From Anaerofilum faecale (lineage in GTDB: Bacteria > Bacillota > Clostridia > Oscillospirales > Ruminococcaceae), in assembly GCA_019114265.1 (NCBI GenBank), contig DXFV01000005.1, positions 1 to 64,000 on the forward strand: 64,000 bases of DNA. Direction: 5' to 3'. Positions within the stretch are counted from its first letter, which is position 1; each line of letters starts with the position of its first letter. A model generated the notes under the pieces. The model was not told the DNA's origin and did not search any database. It saw only the letters and a program-made list of their open reading frames with translations. The position numbers and the translations under genes are program-made. Below are positions 51,549 to 60,462 of this stretch, in pieces.

Positions 51549-52952
51549 TTAGAATTCGATCTTCTTCTGGATGTAGGCTTCCAGCTCGCTGATCGGCAGG
51601 CGCACCTGCTCCATCGTGTCGCGGTCGCGCACGGTGACGCAGTTGTCGGCCGGGGTGTTCTCGTCGCCCACCGTCTGGAAGTCGATGGTGATGCACAGCG
51701 GGGTGCCGATCTCGTCCTGGCGGCGGTAGCGCTTGCCGATGGAGCCGGTCTCGTCGTAGTCCACCATCATGGTCTTGCTCAGCTGCTGCCAGATCTCGGT
51801 GGCCTTGTCGCTCAGCTTCTTGCTCAGCGGCAGCACAGCGGCCTTATACGGGGCCAGCGCCGGATGCAGGTGCAGCACCACGCGCTTGTCCTCCTTGCCC
51901 TTGTCGTCGGTGAGGATCTCCTCGTCGTAGGCGCCGCACAGGAAGGCCAGCGCCACGCGGTCGGCGCCCAGGGACGGCTCCACCACGTAGGGCACATAGT
52001 GGGTGTTGGTCTCGGGGTCGAAGTAGTCCTGCACCTTGCCGGAATGGTCGTTGTGACGGCCCAGGTCGTAGTCGGTGCGGTCGGCGATGCCCCACAGCTC
52101 GCCCCAGCCGAACGGGAACAGATACTCGATGTCGGTGGTGGCCTTGGAGTAGAAGCTCAGCTCCTCCGGCTCGTGGTCGCGCAGGCGCATGTCCTCGGGG
52201 CGCATGCCCAGGTCCAGCAGCCAGTTCTTGCAGTATTCCTTCCAGTAGGCGAACCACTCCAGATCGGTGTCGGGCTTGCAGAAGAACTCGCACTCCATCT
52301 GCTCGAACTCGCGGGTGCGGAAGGTGAAGTTGCCCGGGGTGATCTCGTTGCGGAAGCTCTTGCCCACCTGGCAGATGCCGAAGGGCAGCTTGCGGCGGGT
52401 GGTGCGCTGGACGTTGGCGAAGTTCACAAAGATGCCCTGCGCGGTCTCGGGGCGCAGATACACCTCGCTCTTGGCGTCCTCGGTGACGCCCATGAAGGTC
52501 TTGAACATCAGGTTGAACTTGCGGATGTCGGTGAAGTTGGCCTTGCCGCACTCGGGGCAGACGATGCCGTGCTCCTTGATGTAGTCCATCATCTGCTCGT
52601 TGGTCATGCCCTCGGCATGGCCGCCGTTGTCCTCGATGAGCTTGTCGGCGCGGAAGCGGGCGTGGCAGTCCTTGCAGTCCATCAGCGGGTCGGAGAAGCT
52701 GGCCACGTGACCGGTGGCCACCCAGGTCTCGGGGTTCATGATGATGGCGGAGTCCAGGCCCACGTTGTAGGGGGATTCCTGCACGAACTTCTTCCACCAC
52801 GCCTTTTTGACGTTGTTCTTGAACTCGACGCCCAGGGGACCGTAGTCCCAGCTGTTGGCCAGGCCGCCGTAGATCTCGCTGCCTGCATAGATGAAGCCTC
52901 TGTTTTTGCACAGGGCGATGATCTGTTCCATTGTCTTTTCGCTGTTTTTCAT
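51549..52952 (-). CDS. glyS: Glycyl-tRNA synthetase, dimeric (alpha2) type
   Basis: 467 residues, class II synthetase of the eukaryote/Gram-positive alpha2 form rather than the GlyQ/GlyS tetramer. Markers: GFIYAGSEIYGGLANSWDYG, a zinc-type Cys set (DCKDCHARF; CPECGKANF), motif 2 region YLRPETAQGIFVNFANV, and motif 3 VVEPSLGADRVALAFL. The start at 52952 follows AAGGGG; upstream frame overlaps the promoter. No T-box was found in the 140 bp before it. Confidence 0.95.
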   Translation of the reverse strand: MKNSEKTMEQIIALCKNRGFIYAGSEIYGGLANSWDYGPLGVEFKNNVKKAWWKKFVQESPYNVGLDSAIIMNPETWVATGHVASFSDPLMDCKDCHARFRADKLIEDNGGHAEGMTNEQMMDYIKEHGIVCPECGKANFTDIRKFNLMFKTFMGVTEDAKSEVYLRPETAQGIFVNFANVQRTTRRKLPFGICQVGKSFRNEITPGNFTFRTREFEQMECEFFCKPDTDLEWFAYWKEYCKNWLLDLGMRPEDMRLRDHEPEELSFYSKATTDIEYLFPFGWGELWGIADRTDYDLGRHNDHSGKVQDYFDPETNTHYVPYVVEPSLGADRVALAFLCGAYDEEILTDDKGKEDKRVVLHLHPALAPYKAAVLPLSKKLSDKATEIWQQLSKTMMVDYDETGSIGKRYRRQDEIGTPLCITIDFQTVGDENTPADNCVTVRDRDTMEQVRLPISELEAYIQKKIEF

Positions 52953-53012
52953 TTCCGTTCCCCTTTTCGGTTTGTTCGGGCGCCGGCTCGGACGGGCGCG
53001 CAGTCTTTTCTT

Positions 53013-53041
53013 ATAATAAGACAGGAACGGGCGAAAGTCAA
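53013..53041 (-). promoter_or_regulatory. Promoter of glyS
   Basis: Minus strand TTGACT (53041-53036), 17 bp, TATTAT (53018-53013). Confidence 0.78.
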
Positions 53042-53095
53042 TGCTTTGCCGGTATGCGGAACACCGGTGTGCGCGCGGCAGGTACAGATCCTGCG

Positions 53096-53587
53096 TCATT
53101 CATACCGCAGCGCCTCGATGGGGTCCAGCTTTGCCGCTTTGTTGGCGGGATAATAGCCGAAAAACACGCCGATTACCATCGAGAAGCCCGCCGCCAGCAG
53201 CATGGCGGCCACGCTGGGCCGGGCGGGGTAACCCAGCATCGACGCGCCCGCTGCGCCCAGCCCCACGCCCAGCGCGATGCCGACGGCGCCGCCCACCAGG
53301 CAGATCACCACCGCCTCGGTGATGAACTGGACGCGGATGGCGCTGTTGCGCGCGCCCAGCGCCTTGCGCACGCCGATCTCCCGGGTGCGCTCGGTGATGG
53401 ACACCAGCATGATGTTCATCACCCCGATGCCGCCCACCAGCAGGCTGATGGAGGCGATGGCCGCCACCGCCAGCTTGACGGTGGACATCATCTCGGCCAT
53501 CGTGGACAGCATGGTTTCCAGGCTGCCGGCCGCGACGGTGTAGGAGTCGTTGTGGGTATTACCAAACTGTGAACAAGGGCGGTGCAA
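53096..53587 (-). pseudogene. MacB/FtsX-type ABC transporter permease, C-terminal fragment
   Basis: About 150 residues equal to the end of a MacB-type permease: the conserved second half with VGGIGVMNIMLVSITERTRE, IGVRKALGARNSAIRVQFIT, and the last helices ending in KAAKLDPIEALRYE. The first transmembrane helix and the large extracellular domain (some 250 residues) are missing. Homology begins near 53560; upstream is 80 bp of non-coding DNA and the end of spoIIE. No ATP-binding gene is adjacent. It looks like the remnant of a deletion; a misjoined assembly is an alternative. Confidence 0.85.
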
Positions 53588-53666
53588 CCGGTGAAAAGGT
53601 TGTGGAAATCCTGCGCAAATTCTGTGTGCGGGCCGCGGCGGGGCGGCCGATTGTGTGAAAAGATCC

Positions 53667-55934
53667 TCACACCATGCTTTTTTCCATCCGCATCACCTGC
53701 ACCGTGATGTCGTCGGGGCGGCGTCCGGCGGTGCAGTCGGCCGCCGCACGCGCCAGCTTTTCGGCCAGCGGGCCGGGCGCCATCCCCCCGAACGCCTCCA
53801 GCTGGGCCGCCATCCAGTCCTCGCCGGCGGCCAGCGCGCCGTCGCTGCACAGCACCAGCAGGTCGTCCTCATACAGCGTGATGCGGTGGACGCCCCCCAC
53901 CACGCCTTCCAGAATGCCCACCGGCAGGCTGCCGCCGGTCAGGCAGCGCACCTTGCCCGCCCGCAGCAGGAAGCTGGTGGCCGCGCCCGCCTTGAACAGC
54001 TGCAGCTGCCCGGTGTAGAGGTCGACGCTGGCCACGTCCAGCGCCGCCGCCGAGTCCTCGTCGCTCTTCAGTTCCAGCGCCACGTTCACCAGCCGGGCGG
54101 CCTGTTCGCCCCCGAACCCCGCCTGCACCAGACGGGAGGTCAGGCTGGCCGCCATCGCGCCGTCCAGCGCCGCCGCCCTGCCGGTGCCCATGCCGTCGCA
54201 CAGGATGAGATGGAAGTTGCCGCGGGCGTCGCAGAAGTGCTCGGCGTGGTCGCCGCACAGCTCGCCCGGTTTTGCCGGCAGCGAAAATTCGGAGCAGGAG
54301 GGGCTGAACACCGCTTTCTCCCCAAACTCCAGCTGGGTGAAGGCGCCGCTGGTGGTGACCCGCGGCAGCTCGAAGCTGGTTTTGCAGCAGCGCCCCGCCT
54401 CGATGGCCAGCTGGGTGGCCTCGGCGTCCCCGATGGGCATCCGCTTGACGAGCACGTTCGCGCGCACCCGCCCCACACGGTCGGCCAGCACCGACACCCG
54501 GGACGGCTCCAGCCCCAGCGACCACAGCATCTGGGACAGCCGGGCGGCCGATTCCTCGTCGGCGCTCTCCCCCGCGCCCAGCTGCTGGCCGATGGCGGCC
54601 AGCGCCGACGCCACCGCGCCGAACTGTTCGGTGAGCGCGGCGCGCATGGCGCGGCTGCGGGCGGCGGCTTCCCGCCTGCCCTGCAAGAGGGCATAGCCCC
54701 GCCCCAGGCTCTCACACAGCGCGCCCGGGCGGGCGCACTGGCTCAGACCGGGCGGGATCTGGTGCACCTGCACCACCCCGCTGTTCTCCAGCAGCGGGCG
54801 CAGGGCGTCCAGCTGGGCCAGGGTGTCCTCCTTTTTCTCGCCCCAGCAGATGCTGTAGCGGGAGCACCCGGCGCACACCTGCCCCACCACGCGCTGCACC
54901 ACCCATTCGTAGCCCTCCTCCCGGCGGGGAAGGCGCTCCACCACCTGCTGCACCGTCTGGCCCACCGCCTCCAGCGCGCCGGCCAGCTGGTTCAGCCGCA
55001 CCGCCGCCTGCAGCTCGGCCGGGTTCATCCGGGGCGGCAGCTGCGGGCGGGAGAGCAGCCGGGACGGGATGCACAGAAAGGCCGCCGCCGCACACCCGAA
55101 CGACACGATCATCTCCACCGCCGTGGTGATGTCGGGGGCGGCCGCGGCGCCCAGGCATCCGGCCGCGAAATACACCGCCGCCATCCCGGCCTTCTCCCCC
55201 GGCAGCCAGCTGGCGGCAAGCGCTCCCGCCGCGATGCAGACGCCCGCAAAGGCCTGTCCGCTTCCGGCCAGCGCAAGGCCCGCCGCCGCTGCCACCGCCG
55301 CCGGCAGCATCTGTCCCCGGCGCGCCCGCCATCCATCGGCCAGCAGCCAGACCGCCGGGACGATCCATGCCGCCCGCACCGGGCCGAGCCGCACCGGCGA
55401 CAGCGCCGCCGACACCGCAGCAAAGACCACCAGCAGCCCCAGCTGGCGGGCGGGCGTTCCGGCCGGGCGGCTCCACACCGTGCACACGGCGGCCGCCAGA
55501 CCGCAGCACAGCGCCACCTCGCTGGCGGTGAGCAGGAGCTGGTCCAGCCCGCCGATGCCCGCCGCCGTGAGGATGGCCTGCACCAGCAGCAGCACGCCGC
55601 CCCCCGACACAAGGCTCAGCCACAGCCCCGGCGCGCGGGTGCGGACGGTCCCCGCCAGGCGCGCCGCCGCCAGTGCCCCCAGCGCACCCAGATACCGCGC
55701 GCACACCTCCCCGGGCAGCACCAGCGCATATCCCACCGCCGCGCCGGCCGCCGCATAGAGGCCGCAGGGGAAGTCGAGCCCCATCGCCAGCGCCAGGCCG
55801 AACGGGTGCATCCCGCCCAGCACCGGCGCCAGCGCACCCAGAAATCCCGCCCCGCCCCACATCGCGGCGTCCCGCGCGGGGGACGGCCCGCGCGGCTTCG
55901 TGCGGCCCTGCGCGGGCCTTGTCTTTGTCAACAT
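53667..55934 (-). CDS. spoIIE: Stage II sporulation protein E (SpoIIE) phosphatase
   Basis: 755 residues. The N-terminal third is an array of about ten Ala/Leu-rich membrane helices, the middle a cytoplasmic linker with a Cys group (CAGCSRYSICWG), and the C-terminal 230 residues a PP2C-type phosphatase (FHLILCDGMGTGRAAALDG; LVLCSDGALAAG; CTAGRRPDDITVQVMRM). SpoIIE dephosphorylates SpoIIAA to switch on sigma F in the forespore. The gene implies that the lineage sporulates or recently did. The start at 55934 has AAAGGAT upstream. Divergent from trpS. Confidence 0.92.
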   Translation of the reverse strand: MLTKTRPAQGRTKPRGPSPARDAAMWGGAGFLGALAPVLGGMHPFGLALAMGLDFPCGLYAAAGAAVGYALVLPGEVCARYLGALGALAAARLAGTVRTRAPGLWLSLVSGGGVLLLVQAILTAAGIGGLDQLLLTASEVALCCGLAAAVCTVWSRPAGTPARQLGLLVVFAAVSAALSPVRLGPVRAAWIVPAVWLLADGWRARRGQMLPAAVAAAAGLALAGSGQAFAGVCIAAGALAASWLPGEKAGMAAVYFAAGCLGAAAAPDITTAVEMIVSFGCAAAAFLCIPSRLLSRPQLPPRMNPAELQAAVRLNQLAGALEAVGQTVQQVVERLPRREEGYEWVVQRVVGQVCAGCSRYSICWGEKKEDTLAQLDALRPLLENSGVVQVHQIPPGLSQCARPGALCESLGRGYALLQGRREAAARSRAMRAALTEQFGAVASALAAIGQQLGAGESADEESAARLSQMLWSLGLEPSRVSVLADRVGRVRANVLVKRMPIGDAEATQLAIEAGRCCKTSFELPRVTTSGAFTQLEFGEKAVFSPSCSEFSLPAKPGELCGDHAEHFCDARGNFHLILCDGMGTGRAAALDGAMAASLTSRLVQAGFGGEQAARLVNVALELKSDEDSAAALDVASVDLYTGQLQLFKAGAATSFLLRAGKVRCLTGGSLPVGILEGVVGGVHRITLYEDDLLVLCSDGALAAGEDWMAAQLEAFGGMAPGPLAEKLARAAADCTAGRRPDDITVQVMRMEKSMV

Positions 55935-56043
55935 GATGTTTCACATCCTTTCCGGCTTCATCTTAATCCGGCGGGGCGGCGGATTGTGCCGGTTCCTGCT
56001 GTTCGCGTTCCTTCGCTGCCCTTCGTTTTTTTGCGCGGCGCGA

Positions 56044-56072
56044 TTGCGCCGAGGCGCGGTATATGCTATGAT
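56044..56072 (+). promoter_or_regulatory. Promoter of trpS
   Basis: TTGCGC (56044-56049), 17 bp, TATGAT (56067-56072). Confidence 0.6.
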
Positions 56073-56131
56073 AAAGGCAACACCGCCTGCCTGGTTGGCC
56101 GGGCGGGCTTTTTGCAGAAAGGGAATGTCTT

Positions 56132-57127
56132 ATGGAAACAAAAAAACGCATCTTGAGCGGCATTCAGCCCACCGGCACCTTCACGCTGGGCAACTACATC
56201 GGCGCGGTGCGCAACTGGGGGCTTTTGCAGCAGGAATATGAATGCATCTATATGGTGGCCAACATGCACGCCATCACCGTGCGCCAGACCCCGGCCGACC
56301 TGCGCCGCCAGACCCGCGAGGCCGCCGCGCTGCTGCTGGCCTGCGGCATCGACCCCAAGACCAGCATCCTGTTCGTCCAGAGCCATGTGCCCGCCCACGC
56401 CGAGCTGAACTGGGTGCTGGCCTGCAGCACCCAGTTCGGCGAGCTGAGCCGCATGACCCAGTTCAAGGACAAGAGCGCCAAGCACGCCGACAATGTGAAC
56501 GCCGGCCTGTTCACCTACCCGGTGCTGATGGCCGCCGACATCCTGGTCTACAACGCCGACCTGGTGCCGGTGGGCGCCGACCAGAAGCAGCACCTGGAGC
56601 TGGCCCGCAACGTTGCCGAGCGGTTCAACGGCGTCTACGGCGACACCCTCACCGTGCCCGACCCCTACATCCCCCAGACCGGCGCCCGCATCATGAGCCT
56701 GCAGGAGCCGGACAAGAAGATGAGCAAGTCGGACACCAACGCCAACAGCTTCATCCTGATGCTGGACGACCCCGACACCATCCGCCGCAAGTTCAAGCGC
56801 GCCGTCACCGACAGCGAGGGCCGCGTCTACGCCAGCCCCGAAAAGCCCGGCGTGACCAACCTGATGAGCATCTACAGCGTGTTCACCGGCAAGGACATGG
56901 CCGCCATCGAGGCCGAATTCGACGGCCGCGGCTACGGCGACCTGAAGAGCGCGGTGGCCGAGAGCGTGGTGGAGACCTTCGCCCCCATCCAGGACGAGTA
57001 CCGCCGCATCCTGGCCGACAAGGCGTATCTGGACGAGGTGCTGAAGGACGGCGCCGAGCGCGCCCGCCGCATCGCGGACCGCGTGGTGAGCAAGGTATAC
57101 CGGAAAGTGGGCTTTTTGCAGCTGTAA
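56132..57127 (+). CDS. trpS: Tryptophanyl-tRNA synthetase
   Basis: 331-residue class I synthetase. HIGH-type motif GIQPTGTFTLGNYIGAVRNW, KMSKS motif EPDKKMSKSDTNANSF, and DLVPVGADQKQHLELARNVA. Length is normal. GGGAATG precedes the ATG; the SD is modest (AGAAAGGG). No T-box leader seen. Confidence 0.96.
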   Translation: METKKRILSGIQPTGTFTLGNYIGAVRNWGLLQQEYECIYMVANMHAITVRQTPADLRRQTREAAALLLACGIDPKTSILFVQSHVPAHAELNWVLACSTQFGELSRMTQFKDKSAKHADNVNAGLFTYPVLMAADILVYNADLVPVGADQKQHLELARNVAERFNGVYGDTLTVPDPYIPQTGARIMSLQEPDKKMSKSDTNANSFILMLDDPDTIRRKFKRAVTDSEGRVYASPEKPGVTNLMSIYSVFTGKDMAAIEAEFDGRGYGDLKSAVAESVVETFAPIQDEYRRILADKAYLDEVLKDGAERARRIADRVVSKVYRKVGFLQL

Positions 57128-57201
57128 AAAAGCGCTTTGTTTCGTGTGGTTTTGCGCAATGTTCCACCGGATAGCCAGCTTTATGGAATTTTTTCCAGTT
57201 A

Positions 57202-57230
57202 TTGACATTTGCTGACAGTTCCTGTATACT
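57202..57230 (+). promoter_or_regulatory. SigA promoter of the AbrB-type gene
   Basis: TTGACA (57202-57207), 17 bp, TATACT (57225-57230): near consensus. Confidence 0.88.
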
Positions 57231-57283
57231 GTACTTGACCAATCCCACTGGGAGAGCGATCGTACAGGGAGGCAATGGAACCG

Positions 57284-57526
57284 ATGAAATCAACTGGAAT
57301 CGTGCGCAGGATCGACGATCTGGGCCGCGTGGTGCTGCCCATCGAGCTGCGCCGTGTGCTGGAGATCGACAAGGACTCTTCGTTGGAGATCTATGTGGAG
57401 AACGACAGTATCGTACTGCGCAAATACCAGCCCGCCTGCGTGTTCTGCGGAGAAGCGAGGGACGTTCTTCCTTACAAGGGCCGCAACATCTGTGCGGCCT
57501 GCCGCAAAGCCATCGGCGCGCTGTGA
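57284..57526 (+). CDS. AbrB/SpoVT-family regulator with C-terminal zinc ribbon
   Basis: 80 residues. The N-terminal swapped-hairpin DNA-binding domain reads MKSTGIVRRIDDLGRVVLPI and LEIYVENDSIVLRKY, almost the AbrB pattern. Instead of the usual AbrB C-terminus it has a short CVFCG...CAACR four-Cys module, likely a zinc ribbon. Such proteins are common in clostridia. The ATG at 57284 is used with AGGGAGG eleven bases upstream; an ATG at 57275 is two bases from the SD. A transition-state or global regulatory role is inferred. Confidence 0.88.
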   Translation: MKSTGIVRRIDDLGRVVLPIELRRVLEIDKDSSLEIYVENDSIVLRKYQPACVFCGEARDVLPYKGRNICAACRKAIGAL

Positions 57527-57542
57527 TCCTCAAAACCAACAG

Positions 57543-57586
57543 CGGCCCTGTTCGCACACAAACCGTGCGGACAGGGCCGTTTTTTT
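57543..57586 (+). terminator. Terminator of the AbrB-type gene
   Basis: CGGCCCTGTTCGCAC and GTGCGGACAGGGCCG arms, then seven T. Confidence 0.92.
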
Positions 57587-57601
57587 CTTCTGTTGATCCG
57601 C

Positions 57602-57639
57602 AAAACAAAACCGCCGCATCCCGGTGCGGGGCGCGGCGG
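57602..57639 (-). terminator. Terminator of the XRE regulator gene
   Basis: CCGCCGC and GCGGCGG arms on the minus strand followed by TTTTGTTTT (57610-57602). Confidence 0.78.
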
Positions 57640-57645
57640 AGTGAT

Positions 57646-58344
57646 TCAGGAAGCCTCGATGCGGCTTTCGCAGGTTTTGATGAGATTCAGCAGGCTGGTG
57701 GCGTACAGCGGATACTCCTGCGTGATGGTGGCGGTGGTCATCGCGAAGGGGCCGGCGTCCTTCACGCCCTGCCCGGCCTCGGTGTTCTCCCCGGCCAGCA
57801 TCCCCTGCACATTCGCCTCGGCCCGCAGCATCGCGGCGGTGGAATAGCCGGCGCTGGTGGCGGGCGACACCTTGAACAGGTCCTCGGCGTTTTTGGAGTT
57901 GGAGGCGTACAGCAGGCGGAACATCTTGTACACCGCCAGCATCAGGTAATCGCTCACCTCGCCCACCAGGCTCTTGTTCTGGCTGGCCGCCAGCTTGTCG
58001 TACAGGATGTTCAGCGCGCCCATGATCAGCCGCTTTTTCATCACCGGCACCACCGCCAGCACGCCGCCCCGGATGCGGGTGTCGGCGCGATTGTCGGTCT
58101 CGGGGAGGTCCTCCATGTTCAGCGTGAGGCCGTTGCGGTCGGCGCTGCGGCCCAGCAGATAGTCACAGGAAACGTTGTAGTAGTCGGCCACCTTCACCAC
58201 AAATTCCAGCCCGCACTCCCGGATCCCCTTTTCATAATGCGACAGCAGCGCCTGGGACACCCCCAGGTCGGCGGCAGCCTGCTTTTGCGTGATCCCGCGC
58301 TCTTTGCGCAGCAGGGTGATGATACGGCTGAACTCCGAAGTCAT
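57646..58344 (-). CDS. XRE-family helix-turn-helix regulator
   Basis: 232 residues. N-terminal HTH_3 domain (about 5-62): IITLLRKERGITQKQAAADL, LGVSQALLSHYEKGIRE and DYYNVSCDYLLGRS. The 165-residue C-terminal part is helical and has no recognised ligand domain. The start at 58344 follows AAAGGAA. It has its own promoter and terminator. Target genes unknown; the divergent histidine phosphatase gene is one candidate. Confidence 0.88.
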   Translation of the reverse strand: MTSEFSRIITLLRKERGITQKQAAADLGVSQALLSHYEKGIRECGLEFVVKVADYYNVSCDYLLGRSADRNGLTLNMEDLPETDNRADTRIRGGVLAVVPVMKKRLIMGALNILYDKLAASQNKSLVGEVSDYLMLAVYKMFRLLYASNSKNAEDLFKVSPATSAGYSTAAMLRAEANVQGMLAGENTEAGQGVKDAGPFAMTTATITQEYPLYATSLLNLIKTCESRIEAS

Positions 58345-58407
58345 ACGCCAACGTTCCTTTCCTGTTCGTATGGATACGGCCCTCGGGCCGTTGATTACGT
58401 GTCGTAA

Positions 58408-58436
58408 ATTATAACCCACAAAAAACACTTTGTAAA
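58408..58436 (-). promoter_or_regulatory. Promoter of the XRE regulator gene
   Basis: Minus strand TTTACA (58436-58431), 17 bp, TATAAT (58413-58408). Confidence 0.75.
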
Positions 58437-58543
58437 TACCCAAATCGACAAGAATCGGGGATTTTTTTGGGCAATTTGGCATATTTTCCACGGCGGCACA
58501 AGATGTGGGCTTTGCCGTCCGGTGGGCTGTACAAAATACAGTG

Positions 58544-58572
58544 TTTACTTTTTTGATTTTTTCGGGTAAAAT
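58544..58572 (+). promoter_or_regulatory. Promoter of the histidine phosphatase gene
   Basis: TTTACT (58544-58549), 17 bp, TAAAAT (58567-58572). Confidence 0.6.
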
Positions 58573-58608
58573 TGGGCAGGTAGCCTGCCTGAAAGGAGCT
58601 GTTTGCCT

Positions 58609-59250
58609 TTGAAAAATTACACCTTGTACCTCATCCGCCACGGCATCACACGCGCCAACCTCGAGGGGCTGTATGCCGGCGGCGGCACCGACCTGCCGCT
58701 GTGCGACGAGGGACGGCAGGACCTGGCCGCGCTGGCGCGGCAGTTTCGCTATCCCGAAGCCGGGCTGGTGTTCACCTCTCCGCTGTGCCGGGCGTCCGAA
58801 ACCGCGCGCATCCTCTTTCCCGGCGCGAAGATGGTGGAGCTGCAGGACCTGCGCGAAAACCATTTTGGAGAGTTTGAGAACCGTCCCCTCGCCGAGCTGG
58901 CACAGGACGAGCATTTCAAGCAGTGGATGGACCCGCAGGCGCACTACCAGCCGGTGGGCGGCGAAGCTGCAGCCGATTTCCACGCCCGCTGCGGCAAGGT
59001 GCTGCTGGGGATGTTCGAGTACATGATGAAGTCCGGCTGGGACACCGCCGCCTGCGTGACCCACGGAGGGGTCATCATGAGCATGCTGGCCCAGAAAGCG
59101 CTGCCCCGCCGCCGCCCCGAGGACTGGATGGCCGATCCCGGATGCGGGTATCAGCTGCAGACCAGCGCCGCCATGTGGATGCGGGACGGGCTGGCCGAAG
59201 CGGTGCGCATCGTTCCGTTCGGGTATCTGGAGGAGACCGAAGACGCATGA
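58609..59250 (+). CDS. Histidine phosphatase superfamily protein (phosphoglycerate mutase-like)
   Basis: 213 residues. Phosphohistidine motif LYLIRHGITRANLEGLYAGG, Arg-containing FTSPLCRASETARILF, Glu in LRENHFGEFENRPLAEL, and the second His in ACVTHGGVIMSML. It resembles CobC/GpmB-like phosphatases; with no cobalamin genes near, the substrate is open. There is no ATG: TTG at 58609 (ten bases from AAGGAG) or TTG at 58603 (four bases) would start it. Dispersed repeats follow. Confidence 0.88.
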   Translation: MKNYTLYLIRHGITRANLEGLYAGGGTDLPLCDEGRQDLAALARQFRYPEAGLVFTSPLCRASETARILFPGAKMVELQDLRENHFGEFENRPLAELAQDEHFKQWMDPQAHYQPVGGEAAADFHARCGKVLLGMFEYMMKSGWDTAACVTHGGVIMSMLAQKALPRRRPEDWMADPGCGYQLQTSAAMWMRDGLAEAVRIVPFGYLEETEDA

Positions 59251-59266
59251 TTTTTCGAGGACGGGC

Positions 59267-59320
59267 CATTGGCTCCCCCCCTGGGGGGAAGCTGTCGCCG
59301 CAGGGGACTGATGAGGGGAG
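59267..59320 (+). repeat. Dispersed palindromic element, module B only
   Basis: cattggctcccccc to actgatgagggg; module A lies separately at 59390. The two halves are thus in B-A order here with about 70 bp between. Confidence 0.68.
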
Positions 59321-59389
59321 AGCTTTCGGTCCGCGCAAACCCTTGCAAGAGCGCTTTTTCAACAGGCGAACTTGTACAAGTGGGGAGGC

Positions 59390-59477
59390 TTCGACCTCAT
59401 CCGCCCCGCAGAGCGGAGCGCCTTCCCCTGCCAGGGGAAGGCAGACCGTACCGTTGGCTTCCCCCTTGGGGGGAAGG
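59390..59477 (+). repeat. Dispersed palindromic element, module A plus start of B
   Basis: ttcgacctcatccg to ggggaaggc, then ccgttggcttccccctttggggggaag-like sequence. With the preceding module it fills the 301-bp gap 59251-59551, which ends with a CCGGCATTTGCCGG hairpin and seven T (about 59527-59552) that could terminate plus-strand transcripts. Confidence 0.7.
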
Positions 59478-59551
59478 CGTTCCATTGGGGGCAGCACCAT
59501 CCACCGCTTTTTCCACGAGCGACAGGCTCCGGCATTTGCCGGGGTCTTTTT

Positions 59552-60382
59552 TTATTCGGCGGCACAGCGCTGCCAGCCCTGCGCCGTGCAGACCCACAGC
59601 GTTCGGACCCCTGCGGCGGCGGCGCGGGCGGCGGCCCGCTCATAGCCGAACCGCAGCGCGGCGGTCTCGTGGGCGTCGGCGGTGAGAGTGAGACGGGCGT
59701 CTGCCTGTGCCATCCGCCGGAGAATCCAGTCGGCCGGGTAGGCGTCCTTCCGCCAGCCGCGCCAGACCGCGCCGGTGTTCATCTCAAAGCAGGCCCCCAG
59801 CTCGATGCAGGCGTCCAGCGCTTCGCCGGCGATGGCGCGGTATTCCTCGCCGTCCTCGTCGAACAGGCAGCCGTCCCGATTGGTCTTGACGATCAGGTCG
59901 AAATGGCCCAGCACATCCGGCCGCATCTGCGCCACCTCCACCACCTGCCGGTAGTAGGCGCGCAGCATCGCGGCGGTGTCGCCTTCAAAGCCGTCCCGGA
60001 TGCAGGCCTGCATCTGCCGGGTGGACTCGTCCACCTCGTAGAGCCTGCCGTTGGCCGGACCGCGCAGGATGTGCGTGCTGCCGATCCAGTAGTCGAAGCC
60101 TTCCGGCCGCCGCGGGCCGGTGCACCAGTCGTATTCCAGGCCCAGCAGGATGTCCAGCCGTCCGGCCCATTCTGCGCGCAGGCGCTCGACCTCTGCGCGG
60201 TAGCGCGGGAGGTTTTCTTCCGTCATCGACCATTCGTTTGCATGCGGCAGCGGCTGGTGGCCGGAAAACCCCAGCGTGCGAAGCCCCTGTGCAGCGGCCG
60301 CGGCGGCCATCTCCGCGGGGGTGTTCTTGCCGTCGCAGAAGGTGGTGTGGGTGTGGATACTGGATGTATTGTACAATTTCAT
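59552..60382 (-). CDS. PHP-domain phosphatase, HisK-type histidinol-phosphatase-like
   Basis: 276 residues. PHP metal motifs: SIHTHTTFCDGKNTPAEMA, GFSGHQPLP, LGLEYDW, GHFDLIVK and TADAHE. This set matches the PHP histidinol-phosphatases of Firmicutes, last but one step of histidine synthesis, although no other his gene is here, so another sugar or nucleotide phosphate substrate is possible. The ATG at 60382 follows GGGAG by six bases. Confidence 0.85.
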   Translation of the reverse strand: MKLYNTSSIHTHTTFCDGKNTPAEMAAAAAAQGLRTLGFSGHQPLPHANEWSMTEENLPRYRAEVERLRAEWAGRLDILLGLEYDWCTGPRRPEGFDYWIGSTHILRGPANGRLYEVDESTRQMQACIRDGFEGDTAAMLRAYYRQVVEVAQMRPDVLGHFDLIVKTNRDGCLFDEDGEEYRAIAGEALDACIELGACFEMNTGAVWRGWRKDAYPADWILRRMAQADARLTLTADAHETAALRFGYERAAARAAAAGVRTLWVCTAQGWQRCAAE

Positions 60383-60462
60383 TGGTTTCTCCCTGTACAG
60401 AATGCACATATGCAACGGCAGGCCGCCCGGACAAATGCTGCCGGACGGCCTGTATGCTTCGT

